Assembly (NCBI GenBank): GCA_937913075.1
Contig: CALEPU010000143.1
Location: 1-24,338, forward strand
Direction: 5' to 3'
DNA length: 24,338 bases
DNA from: an uncultured Clostridia bacterium
GTDB lineage: Bacteria > Bacillota > Clostridia > Christensenellales > CAG-138
Below, one piece after another: positions 15,174 to 23,001 of the stretch. Numbering within the stretch: position 1 is the first letter of the stretch; each line of letters opens with the position of its first letter. Position numbers and translations under genes: made by a program. The notes below the pieces were generated by a model. The model saw nothing but the letters and a program-made list of their open reading frames with translations. It made no database searches and had not been told where the DNA came from.

Positions 15174-16901
15174 TTACTCAGCGGTATGCAGAGCGCCAAA
15201 GTGGCAGAGCTGAGCGCACATGCCGCAGCCTACACACTGGGTGGGGTCTATCTTAACGCCCTTTTCCGTCTTGATGATGGCGGGGCAGCCGACCTTTAAG
15301 CACATGCCGCAGTTACGGCACTTGTCGGGATCGCTCACAAAGGGCTTGTTGGTCTGCTTGATTATGAGAGCGCAGGGACGGCGGCTTATTACTACGGAAA
15401 GCCCGTCGCGCTCGACCTCCTCGCGCAGCACCTTCTCGGTCTCTTTAAGGTCGAAGGGATCGACTATGCGGCAGGAAGCCACGCCCATAGCCTCGCAAAG
15501 CTTGACGATATCGAGCTGAGTCGTGGGCTCGCCGTGGATATCGAGACCGTTTGCGGGGTTGTTCTGATGACCGGTCATTCCGGTGATGGAGTTATCGGCA
15601 ATAATAACGGTGCCGACGGAGCGGTTGTACGCCATGTTGAGAAGACCGGTCATGCCGCTGTGGCAGAAGGTGCTGTCGCCTAAAACGGCAACGGTGTGCT
15701 TCGCCTGCTCAGTCCCTCTTGCCTTCTCCATGCCGTGTGCCATACCGATGGAAGCGCCCATGCAGACGCAGGTATCAACGCCGGAGAGAGGGGGCAGAGC
15801 GCCAAGAGTGTAACAGCCGATATCGCTGCAAACCGTAAGCTTTAACTTGCCAAGCACGTAGTAAAGACCGCGATGAGGGCAGCCGGGACAGAGCACGGGA
15901 GGACGGTTGGGAATGCCTTGGGTATTCGCGGGACCGGCAGGCTCGGCGCCCTTGAACTTTTCCTCGAGCTTGTGCATGAAGAGCTCGCCCTGAAGACCCG
16001 TCTTATCCTTGCCGGAGCAGGCGATGCCCCAGCTCTTGATGGTATCCTCATAGAAGGGCTCCATATCCTCGATAACGTAAAGCGTCTCAACGCCGGCGGC
16101 AAATTCCTCAATGAGTCTGCGGGGCATTGGGTAAGCAAGACCGAGCTTTAAAACGGAAACCTCGGGCATTGCTTCCTTGACGTAATTGTAAGCAGCGCCG
16201 CTGGTGATAACGCCGACCTTGCGGTCGCCCCACTCAATGCGGTTAACGGGCATTGCGCTTGCATCCTCGGCAAGGCGCTTCTCCCTATCCTCAACAACGA
16301 GATGACGACCGATCATGTTGGCGGGCATGGAAACGTATTTTTTGATGTCCTTCTTGTACTCGAGCAGCTCTCTTTCCTCGCGCTCGCCAAGCTCGACGAG
16401 CGTACGGGCGTGAGCGACCCTTGTAGTAAGACGGACTATTACGGGGGTATCATACTGTTCGCTGATCTCAAAAGCGAGCTTCATGAAATCCTTACATTCC
16501 TGACTGTTGGAAGGATCAAGGCAGGGCGCGTGAGAAGCACGGGCGATGAGCCTCGTATCCTGCTCGTTCTGTGAGGAGTGCATACCGGGATCGTCCGCAA
16601 CGACAACTACGAGGCCGGCATTGACGCCGGTGTAGGTGGCGGTGTAGAAGGGGTCGGCCGCTACGTTAAGACCTACGTGCTTCATGCAGGCCATGGCTCT
16701 GGCGCCGCTGACCGCGGAGCCCAAGGCTACCTCGACCGCTACCTTCTCATTGGGGGCCCACTCGGAATATATCTCCTTAATGTTGGCGATATTTTCATTG
16801 ATCTCTGTACTGGGAGTACCGGGATAAGCGCTCGATACTCTGACGCCCGCTTCATATGCGCCTCTTGCGATGGCCTCATTGCCAAGCATTAGCTGTTTCA
16901 A
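15174..16901 (-). CDS. iorA: Indolepyruvate:ferredoxin oxidoreductase, alpha subunit
   Basis: A 575-residue catalytic subunit. The N-terminal pyrimidine-binding region contains SSAYPGTPSTEI and the PADP-like DPFYTATYTGVNAGLVVV. The C-terminal TPP domain has LCPGCPHRG (337-345), GDSTFCHSG (408-416) and ADNSITGMTGHQ. Two [4Fe-4S] clusters are carried by Cys528/531/534/539 and Cys556/559/562/566; the last is followed by His rather than the usual Pro. The start is TTG at 16901: a strong AAAGGAGGT lies 7 nt upstream and no ATG is available in that window. A later in-frame ATG (codon 5) is 19 nt from the ribosome binding site. First gene of the six-gene minus-strand run. Confidence 0.95.
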   Translation of the reverse strand: MKQLMLGNEAIARGAYEAGVRVSSAYPGTPSTEINENIANIKEIYSEWAPNEKVAVEVALGSAVSGARAMACMKHVGLNVAADPFYTATYTGVNAGLVVVVADDPGMHSSQNEQDTRLIARASHAPCLDPSNSQECKDFMKLAFEISEQYDTPVIVRLTTRVAHARTLVELGEREERELLEYKKDIKKYVSMPANMIGRHLVVEDREKRLAEDASAMPVNRIEWGDRKVGVITSGAAYNYVKEAMPEVSVLKLGLAYPMPRRLIEEFAAGVETLYVIEDMEPFYEDTIKSWGIACSGKDKTGLQGELFMHKLEEKFKGAEPAGPANTQGIPNRPPVLCPGCPHRGLYYVLGKLKLTVCSDIGCYTLGALPPLSGVDTCVCMGASIGMAHGMEKARGTEQAKHTVAVLGDSTFCHSGMTGLLNMAYNRSVGTVIIADNSITGMTGHQNNPANGLDIHGEPTTQLDIVKLCEAMGVASCRIVDPFDLKETEKVLREEVERDGLSVVISRRPCALIIKQTNKPFVSDPDKCRNCGMCLKVGCPAIIKTEKGVKIDPTQCVGCGMCAQLCHFGALHTAE

Positions 16902-16971
16902 AATGAATACCTCCTTTAAATTATAGTCCTTTTATGCAATTCCTTTAAAAGTCAACTGCTTTGTTCCTTCT

Positions 16972-16977
16972 ATTATA
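16972..16977 (-). promoter_or_regulatory. Possible -10 box for the ior operon
   Basis: On the minus strand this reads TATAAT, 70 bp before the iorA TTG start. A matching -35 is poor. A second TATAAT (16920-16925) lies too close to the ribosome binding site to serve as a -10. A TTGACT at 16951-16956 is not at a usable spacing from either. The intergenic stretch 16,902-17,069 contains nothing else I can support besides the divergent promoters. Confidence 0.3.
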
Positions 16978-17009
16978 AAATAAAAATGCCCCTAAATACA
17001 GTATATTCA

Positions 17010-17039
17010 CTAATATATTTATAAAAAAAGGACATACTG
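17010..17039 (+). promoter_or_regulatory. Possible sigma-G-type promoter of the ger operon
   Basis: CATACTG (17033-17039) resembles the sigma-G -10 consensus CATNNTA at six of seven places. A weak CTAATA -35 lies 17 bp upstream. Germinant receptor operons are normally expressed in the forespore under sigma-G, so this fits the context. The match alone is too weak to be firm. Confidence 0.3.
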
Positions 17040-17069
17040 CGCTTATATGCTCTCGGGAAGGATAAAAAC

Positions 17070-18686
17070 ATGGGCTTGATACAAAATATAGATAAATTAT
17101 TAAAATTTGACCGTGAGAATACCGGGTTTGAATTGCTCGAACGCGAGGAGGGCACGCCCGAGGTTTTCGGCAAATGGAGCGATACCCTGCATGAGGACAA
17201 GAGTAAATTCAGACGTATCCCTCCTTCGATAGATGAAACAGAGCGATATTTAAGGGAACAATTCAGTGCTGACGTTAACAAGGACCTTATATTAAGAAGG
17301 ATAGTTGTATGCGGAGAGATAGGCGCGCTGGTAGTCTACATGAACGGTATGGCGGATGACGCCAAGATCAACGATTTTATTCTGCGACCGCTGATGCAGC
17401 TCGAAGTGAACGCCCTTGATCAGCTTACGGATGCTGAAGACGGCGCATGCGATCTGCTGCTAAGGTCGGTCATTCAGATATCGGAAGCGAGCATAGAAAA
17501 GGATGCGGGCGCAGTCAACGACGGAATAATGGACGGAATGACAGCGCTTTTTATAGATGGTGAGAACGAATGCATTTTGCTTGACACACACGGATTTGAA
17601 AAGCGAAGCATTGGCGCTGCGGAAAACGAAAAGGTCGTCTTTGGTCCAAAGGAGAGCTTTACGGAGAGCCTTCGCACCAACATTACGCTCATTCGCCGCT
17701 TGATACACACTGAGGATCTTGTCGTGGAGCTAAAAAGCTCCGGCGGTGAAAACAATACAAGGCTTGCACTTATTTACCGCGAGGGAAGGACAGATCCCGC
17801 GCTCGTTGCAGAGGTCAAACGGAGATTAGCGCAAGTCAGTACAAAGTCGGTTCTGGGCAGCGGTACAGTCGAGCAGATGATAGAGGACAGAAGCTTTCTT
17901 CCGATACCGCAGACTCTCTCGACTGAAAGACCCGACAGGGCTAGTTCTCATATCCTTTCCGGCTGCGTTTGCATCATCACAGAGGGCAGCCCGCTTGCAA
18001 CGGTGCTGCCGGTTACGCTGTTCTCGCTTATGTCAAGCCCCGAGGATATCTATATGAGGAAGCCTCTGGGTAATCTGCTTCGCTTTGTGCGATACGCCGG
18101 CGCGTTAATTTCAATAGTTCTTCCGGGGTATTTTCTGGCGCTCGCAATGTATCATCAGGGCTCTCTCACGACTGAGGTTTTGAGCACTGTAATAGCTTCC
18201 CGCAGGATGGTGTTCGAGCCTATCGCGGTGGAGATGATACTTTTATTGTTGGTGTTTCAGCTTATCAGGGAAGCGGGGCTCAGAGTACCCGGAAGCATAG
18301 GTCAGGCAATAGGCATTATCGGCGGTCTCATAATGGGGCAGGCGGCTGTCGCGGCAAACCTTGCAAGCACTGTCGTGCTGATCATAGTTGCGCTTTCGGG
18401 ACTGGGAAACTTCTGTATACCCGATTATTCCACACAAATTGCCGCTGCGTATTTCCGAATGGCGTTGGTGCTTGCGGCATGGCTCGGCGGTATGCTTGCA
18501 ATGGCTGCCGCGCTGCAATTAGGCGCCGCACTCATAGCATCGAAAAAAAGCTTCGGCGTGCCGTTCCTTGCGCCTTTTGCCCCTAAGACAGCGTCAAAGC
18601 GACCAACGATACTGCGCGGAGATATAGGCGGCAGTACAAGAGCGGAGGATCAGTTTAACACATCCGACGATTTGAGAACGGTGTGA
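17070..18686 (+). CDS. Spore germinant receptor subunit A (GerA family)
   Basis: A 538-residue inner-membrane protein. The N-terminal half is soluble (about 1-310) and carries the family signature GPKESFTESLRTNITLIRRLI (near 192-212, described in part here as PKESFTES). The C-terminal half has several membrane helices and VPGSIGQAIGIIGGLIMG, another hallmark. A polar tail follows. GerA proteins bind amino acid, sugar or nucleoside germinants with GerB and GerC in the spore inner membrane. The germinant here cannot be predicted. The ribosome binding site is GGAAGGA at 17056-17062. gerB and gerC follow in the same strand and order A-B-C. Confidence 0.93.
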   Translation: MGLIQNIDKLLKFDRENTGFELLEREEGTPEVFGKWSDTLHEDKSKFRRIPPSIDETERYLREQFSADVNKDLILRRIVVCGEIGALVVYMNGMADDAKINDFILRPLMQLEVNALDQLTDAEDGACDLLLRSVIQISEASIEKDAGAVNDGIMDGMTALFIDGENECILLDTHGFEKRSIGAAENEKVVFGPKESFTESLRTNITLIRRLIHTEDLVVELKSSGGENNTRLALIYREGRTDPALVAEVKRRLAQVSTKSVLGSGTVEQMIEDRSFLPIPQTLSTERPDRASSHILSGCVCIITEGSPLATVLPVTLFSLMSSPEDIYMRKPLGNLLRFVRYAGALISIVLPGYFLALAMYHQGSLTTEVLSTVIASRRMVFEPIAVEMILLLLVFQLIREAGLRVPGSIGQAIGIIGGLIMGQAAVAANLASTVVLIIVALSGLGNFCIPDYSTQIAAAYFRMALVLAAWLGGMLAMAAALQLGAALIASKKSFGVPFLAPFAPKTASKRPTILRGDIGGSTRAEDQFNTSDDLRTV

Positions 18687-18712
18687 CTCCATGAAAAATA
18701 CGGAGGCTGCTT

Positions 18713-19873
18713 GTGAGGTATAGGCTTGGCAGTATCGGTCCGGCGGAAGCTGCGTCGCTCACTGCGATAGCAATGACGACGAACGGACTCTTCAATATTG
18801 ACGGAAGTACGGCATATGCAAATGGAAACCTGAGTTATCTCACGATCCCTTTTGCGGCTCTTTTATCGCTTGTGCCGTTTATTGCCGTATCGTATGCAAT
18901 CGAAAGACGTGCAAGGCGCGGGTTGTGGGAGCTGTACAGGGGCGCTTTTGGCGGCTTTATCGGCACGCTGCTTTCGCTTCTTACCTGCGCTGCCCTCATG
19001 TATTGTGCCGTTTGCCCAATGCTCAAGTTTGCCGGAGTGATGCACGAAGAGATATATAACGGAGTCGATTACAGAGCGCTGCTTTTGTTCATGCTACCTT
19101 GTGTAGTCGTGCTTGCTTGGATGGGGTTTGAAACGCTCGGCAGGACGGCAAAGTGCTTTGCGCCGGTGCTGCTTATTTCGCTCGCTGTGCTGATAGTCGT
19201 GTCAATACCGCGCCAGCATGAGTACAGAATGTATCCTTTGCGGCAGGGAGGCGCGGCTTGGTTTACAGGCTTTGTATCCTCGCAGCAGCTGAACTTTTTA
19301 CCGCCGCTGTTTGGACTGCTTGTATGCCCCGATGGGATTAACGATATTAAGACCGCAAGAAAATCGGGCGTACTTGCGGCTATGGCTTCCGCAATAATTT
19401 GCTTTGCGGTAAACCTTATGCTTTCGAGGGTGTTTTCATATCAGGCGCTGACCGGAATGTTCATGCCGCTTTGCAAGGTAAGCAGCCTCAGTATCGAAAA
19501 GAACTATATTATGGGGCTCGATAAGCTGCTTACCATGCTGTGGGTGAACGGAGGCTTTCTTACGAGCGCATACTGCATATATGCAGCCGCGCTGCTTGCC
19601 GCAAGGACGCTTGGGCAGGCAGACGTTACGCCCAATATTGCAGTGCTTTCGGCATTCCTGTGCGGCGCTGCCGTGGCGGGACTGATAACCGCGGAAAAGG
19701 CGACGGGGGATGTTTTGAAGGTTGCCGCAAAATACGGCGCCGGCGCAATACTTATTCTGCCGGCAGCGGCAGCGGCGATTACCGTTATAGGAGGCAGGAA
19801 GGGGAATGATAAAGAGGATGATAGGCTTGATACTCTTGGCGGTGATACTGCTGCTTGGCGCGGGATGTCTTGA
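18713..19873 (+). CDS. Spore germinant receptor subunit B (GerB family, permease-like)
   Basis: A 386-residue polytopic membrane protein with about ten hydrophobic segments, related to the amino acid/polyamine/organocation transporters. The N-terminal region AAMTTNGLFNI-type and LSYLTIPFAALLSLVPF fit GerB proteins, as does the position between gerA and gerC. The start is GTG at 18713 with GGAGG at 18702-18706. An ATG at 18691 is in another frame and stops after ten codons. The C-terminus overlaps gerC by 68 nt, which is long for this operon type; the last ~20 residues (after GGRKGND) are polar and may be dispensable. Confidence 0.88.
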   Translation: MRYRLGSIGPAEAASLTAIAMTTNGLFNIDGSTAYANGNLSYLTIPFAALLSLVPFIAVSYAIERRARRGLWELYRGAFGGFIGTLLSLLTCAALMYCAVCPMLKFAGVMHEEIYNGVDYRALLLFMLPCVVVLAWMGFETLGRTAKCFAPVLLISLAVLIVVSIPRQHEYRMYPLRQGGAAWFTGFVSSQQLNFLPPLFGLLVCPDGINDIKTARKSGVLAAMASAIICFAVNLMLSRVFSYQALTGMFMPLCKVSSLSIEKNYIMGLDKLLTMLWVNGGFLTSAYCIYAAALLAARTLGQADVTPNIAVLSAFLCGAAVAGLITAEKATGDVLKVAAKYGAGAILILPAAAAAITVIGGRKGNDKEDDRLDTLGGDTAAWRGMS

Positions 19874-20993
19874 TCCGGTGGATATTGAAGGCTACGGCTA
19901 TGTCATATCGCTCGGCATTGATGAGCTCGATGGCGGCGAGCTCTATTTCACGTTTATGCTACAAAGGGAAAGCGCCGACTCAGCCGGCAGCTCCGATGGA
20001 GGCGCAAGCATTATTGCCGAAAAAGGCGCAAATATTTACGATGCTATAAACAGACTTGAGGGCAGGATCCCGTTCGTGCTCGATTTCAGCAGGATGAATT
20101 TTATGTTCATCGGGGAGAAAGCGGCAAAGGATGGAATGATCAAAGGCATAATGGGTGAGAACCTTGAAAGTCTGCGGGTGAGGTTGTCTGCCGTCGTTAT
20201 GGTCTGCGAGCCCGATGCTTCAACCGTTATTGGCGGACTTGCAGCTAACAACGACGCGAATATTACGAAGCTGCAATCGGCAATAACGCAGGATAAGTAT
20301 CTCACAGGCATGGTCTCCGTTACAACGCTCAGCCGCATGCTTGAAGCATGCAATGAGGGCAGATTCGATATTTGCTCGGCGCTCGGCAGTTACGATGAAA
20401 CCATCATTACCGATATGAAACAGAAGAAGTCGGAGGAGGATGGGGAGGATCCTTTGAAGGACGCGGAGAAGGGTCAGAGCATAGGCGGGCTCCAATCGGG
20501 AGCGACAGGCTCGGCGCTGTTTGACGGCTGGGTTATGACGGGCAAGCTTGACAGAAGAGAAACCATGCTCCTCAATATAGCCGCAGGGGAGTTCAAAGAA
20601 GGCGAACTGCTGTTGGATACGGAACGGTTCGGCACAGTAACGCTTCAGTTTAGAATAATATCAAATAATACAGAGGTTACCGGTATTTACGACAATGGAG
20701 CGGATTTTTTGATCAAGGTAAGGCTGTACGCGACCGTCAGAACTATCGGCACCGGAGCGGATAAGGACGAGATATCATCTTGGCTGCAAGATGAAGCTTC
20801 GGAGCTTATCGAAGCCGAGCTTGAAAAGGTGTTCTTAAAATGCCGCGAAGCTTCATGCGATGCGGCAAGGCTGGGCACTGCGCTTTCCAAAAGATTTACC
20901 TCCGCAGAAAGCTGGGAACAGTACGATTGGAAGGAAAAATATAAGAACTCGCAGGTGAGCTTCCGCGTTGAATTGACTGAACCCGCTAAATGA
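19806..20993 (+). CDS. Spore germinant receptor subunit C (GerC lipoprotein)
   Basis: A 395-residue lipoprotein. The signal peptide ends in the lipobox LGAGC with acylated Cys21, followed by LDPVDIEGYGYVISLGID, a variant of the classic W/D-I family start. SRMNFMFIGEKAAKDG and the C-terminal segment SWEQYDWKEKY also fit the GerC fold. The protein sits on the outer face of the spore inner membrane and is needed for receptor assembly. A Ser/Gly-rich stretch at about 60-70 and an acidic/Lys-rich stretch near residue 200-225 look like loops. The ribosome binding site AGGAAGGGGA lies inside gerB. Confidence 0.9.
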   Translation: MIKRMIGLILLAVILLLGAGCLDPVDIEGYGYVISLGIDELDGGELYFTFMLQRESADSAGSSDGGASIIAEKGANIYDAINRLEGRIPFVLDFSRMNFMFIGEKAAKDGMIKGIMGENLESLRVRLSAVVMVCEPDASTVIGGLAANNDANITKLQSAITQDKYLTGMVSVTTLSRMLEACNEGRFDICSALGSYDETIITDMKQKKSEEDGEDPLKDAEKGQSIGGLQSGATGSALFDGWVMTGKLDRRETMLLNIAAGEFKEGELLLDTERFGTVTLQFRIISNNTEVTGIYDNGADFLIKVRLYATVRTIGTGADKDEISSWLQDEASELIEAELEKVFLKCREASCDAARLGTALSKRFTSAESWEQYDWKEKYKNSQVSFRVELTEPAK

Positions 20994-21004
20994 AAGGAGC
21001 GTTC

Positions 21005-21160
21005 ATGATAATCTATTTGACGGCAGCATCGGCAGCGGCGATATACGCCCTGCTTTACAGCGTGCATTGCTTTTCCTCCGGGCGGATAAAGGCGGGCGCC
21101 GGAGCGCTGTCGGGCGTCTTGCTTCTTGCGGGGCTCTCGGCATTAATGCTGCGAGCTTAA
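21005..21160 (+). CDS. Small two-helix membrane protein, candidate germinant receptor D subunit
   Basis: A 51-codon gene beginning MIIYLTAASAAAIYALLY and ending in a TAA at 21158-21160. It has two hydrophobic segments (about 2-20 and 31-50) separated by a basic loop (SSGRIKAG). A good AAGGAG (20994-20999) overlaps the gerC stop region, and only 11 nt separate it from gerC, so it is part of the ger operon. Small two-transmembrane D proteins encoded with GerA-type receptors are known to modulate spore germination in Bacillus. I infer the same type of role; sequence identity to those proteins cannot be judged here. Codon use agrees with gerC. Confidence 0.72.
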   Translation: MIIYLTAASAAAIYALLYSVHCFSSGRIKAGAGALSGVLLLAGLSALMLRA

Positions 21161-21182
21161 AATGTTATATTCTTCTCAGCTA

Positions 21183-21211
21183 TTGAAAAAATCACCAAAA
21201 TAGGTTATGCT
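21183..21211 (+). promoter_or_regulatory. Sigma-A promoter of mscL
   Basis: TTGAAA (21183-21188), a 17-bp spacer and TATGCT (21206-21211). A strong ribosome binding site (GGAGG, 21228-21232) and ATG 21242 follow. No convincing terminator separates it from the ger operon. Confidence 0.7.
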
Positions 21212-21241
21212 TAAAGTAACTAACTATGGAGGTGCATTTTT

Positions 21242-21694
21242 ATGTTGAAAGAGTTTAAAAAGTTTGCTCTCAAGGGCAATGTGCTGGACATGGCTATCGG
21301 CGTTATCATCGGCGGCGCATTCGGCAAGATCGTTTCGTCCCTCGTCGATGATATTTTCATGCCGCTCATCGGTCTGCTGTTTAAGACCGATTCCCTTACC
21401 AACAAGTACATCGTTCTCAATGGCGTCGACGCAGCCGGCATGACTGCCGAGCAGGCGACCGAGGCCGGCGCGAACATCCTCAGGTACGGCAATCTTCTCA
21501 GCGTTATAATCAACTTCCTCATGATCGCCGTTATCCTGTTCTTCGTCGTCAAGGGCATCAACAAGCTCAAGGATCTCACCTCCAAGGAAGAGGAGGCTCC
21601 CGCTCCCAAGCGTGTTTGCCCCTTCTGCAAGTCCGAGATCGCGGACGACGCAACCAGGTGTCCCCACTGCACGAGCGAGCTTCCCGTCGAGTAA
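21242..21694 (+). CDS. mscL: Large-conductance mechanosensitive channel with zinc ribbon
   Basis: A 150-residue MscL. The N-terminal LKEFKKFALKGNVLDMAIGV and the first pore helix with GVIIGGAFGKIVSSLVDD are diagnostic. TM2 covers about residues 84-104. MscL forms a homopentameric membrane valve that opens under high tension during hypo-osmotic shock. After TM2 and an acidic linker the usual C-terminal helix is replaced or followed by a rubredoxin-like zinc ribbon, Cys126-x2-Cys129 and Cys140-x2-Cys143. This could bind zinc in the cytoplasmic bundle; that is inference. The periplasmic loop (about 48-80) is Ala/Thr/Gly-rich. Confidence 0.95.
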   Translation: MLKEFKKFALKGNVLDMAIGVIIGGAFGKIVSSLVDDIFMPLIGLLFKTDSLTNKYIVLNGVDAAGMTAEQATEAGANILRYGNLLSVIINFLMIAVILFFVVKGINKLKDLTSKEEEAPAPKRVCPFCKSEIADDATRCPHCTSELPVE

Positions 21695-21775
21695 TATTCC
21701 GCAAACCTGCGCCCTTTGGCGCTGAACGATACGATATCAATAAACGATTTGCTTTTTAAAGGAGATTTGTTTACT

Positions 21776-22984
21776 ATGGCTAAAATTCAAATGAAGACCC
21801 CCCTTGTTGAGATGGACGGCGACGAAATGACCCGCATCATTTGGCAGATGATCAAGGATCACCTCATCACCCCCTTCGTAGACCTTAAGACCGAGTATTA
21901 CGATCTCGGGCTTGTCAAGAGGGACGAGACCGACGACCAGATCACTGTCGATGCGGCAAACGCCTGCAAGAAGTATGGCGTTGGCGTAAAGTGCGCTACC
22001 ATTACCCCCAATGCTCAGCGCATGACCGAGTACAACCTCAAAAAGATGTGGAAGAGCCCCAACGGCACCATACGTGCCGCGCTTGACGGTACGGTGTTCC
22101 GCGCACCGATAGTCGTTAAGGGGATCGAACCCTGCGTACGCAACTGGAAAAAGCCGATCACGCTGGCCAGGCATGCGTATGGCGACGTATATAAGAACGC
22201 CGAGATTCGGATTCCCGGCGCGGGCAAGGCTGAACTCACGTATACGGCTGCTGACGGCAGCGAGACCAGGGAACTGATCCATGAATTCAGGGGTGCCGGA
22301 GTCCTGCAGGGCATACACAATACTGACGCGTCGATAACGAGTTTCGCGCACAGCTGTTTTAAATATGCCATAGATACCATGCAGGATCTGTGGTTTTCCA
22401 CCAAGGACACGATCTCCAAGACCTATGACCACAGGTTCAAGGACATATTCCGGGAGATATATGAAACAGAGTACAAGGCCAGATTCGAGGAGATAGGCAT
22501 AGAATATTTCTATACGCTCATTGATGATGCCGTTGCACGCGTTATGAAGAGCAAGGGCGGATTCATCTGGGCATGCAAGAATTATGACGGTGACGTGATG
22601 AGTGACATGATCTCATCCGCATTTGGCTCCCTGGCCATGATGACGTCAGTGCTCGTAAGTCCCAGCGGAGTATATGAGTTCGAGGCTGCCCATGGTACTG
22701 TTCAGAGGCATTATTACAAGCACCTGGCCGGCGAGGAGACCTCGACCAATTCGGTGGCTACGATCTTCGCATGGACCGGAGCGCTGCGCAAGCGCGGCGA
22801 GATCGACGGGATCGATGCGCTGGTCACCTATGCCAATGACATGGAAAGGGCAGTGCTGTGGACCATAGAATCCGGCAGGATGACCAAGGACCTTGCGCTC
22901 ATTACCAGCCGTGACGACATCGTGGTCCTCAATACCGAACAGTTCATTCAGGCCGTGAGAAAGAAATACGAGGAGATCGCGTGA
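21776..22984 (+). CDS. icd: NADP-type isocitrate dehydrogenase (possibly a chimeric gene)
   Basis: A 402-residue enzyme of the eukaryote-like homodimeric isocitrate dehydrogenase class found in many Clostridia; it converts isocitrate to 2-oxoglutarate and CO2. Motifs: PLVEMDGDEMTRIIWQMIKD, KSPNGTIRAALDGTVFRAP (Ser of the isocitrate-binding loop), NYDGDVMSDM (metal-binding Asp), EAAHGTVQRHY and TSTNSVATIFAW. ATG 21776 is set by AAAGGAGAT at 21758-21766; an upstream in-frame ATG has no such support. The protein is continuous, but codon choice shifts at about 22,080-22,160: CTT/CTC leucines and CGC arginines before, many CTG and AGG afterwards. The second part matches the following gene, so the join may be an assembly artefact in a conserved gene. 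Confidence 0.9.
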   Translation: MAKIQMKTPLVEMDGDEMTRIIWQMIKDHLITPFVDLKTEYYDLGLVKRDETDDQITVDAANACKKYGVGVKCATITPNAQRMTEYNLKKMWKSPNGTIRAALDGTVFRAPIVVKGIEPCVRNWKKPITLARHAYGDVYKNAEIRIPGAGKAELTYTAADGSETRELIHEFRGAGVLQGIHNTDASITSFAHSCFKYAIDTMQDLWFSTKDTISKTYDHRFKDIFREIYETEYKARFEEIGIEYFYTLIDDAVARVMKSKGGFIWACKNYDGDVMSDMISSAFGSLAMMTSVLVSPSGVYEFEAAHGTVQRHYYKHLAGEETSTNSVATIFAWTGALRKRGEIDGIDALVTYANDMERAVLWTIESGRMTKDLALITSRDDIVVLNTEQFIQAVRKKYEEIA

Positions 22985-23001
22985 CGTACGCCGGATGACA
23001 G

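Noticed and set aside
18691..18723. Ten-codon frame (MKNTEAACEV) overlapping the gerB start
   Set aside because: It has no ribosome binding site of its own; the GGAGG inside it serves the gerB GTG. Probably chance.
21709..21722. Hairpin GCGCC-CTTT-GGCGC between mscL and icd as a terminator
   Set aside because: Only five base pairs and no following T-run.
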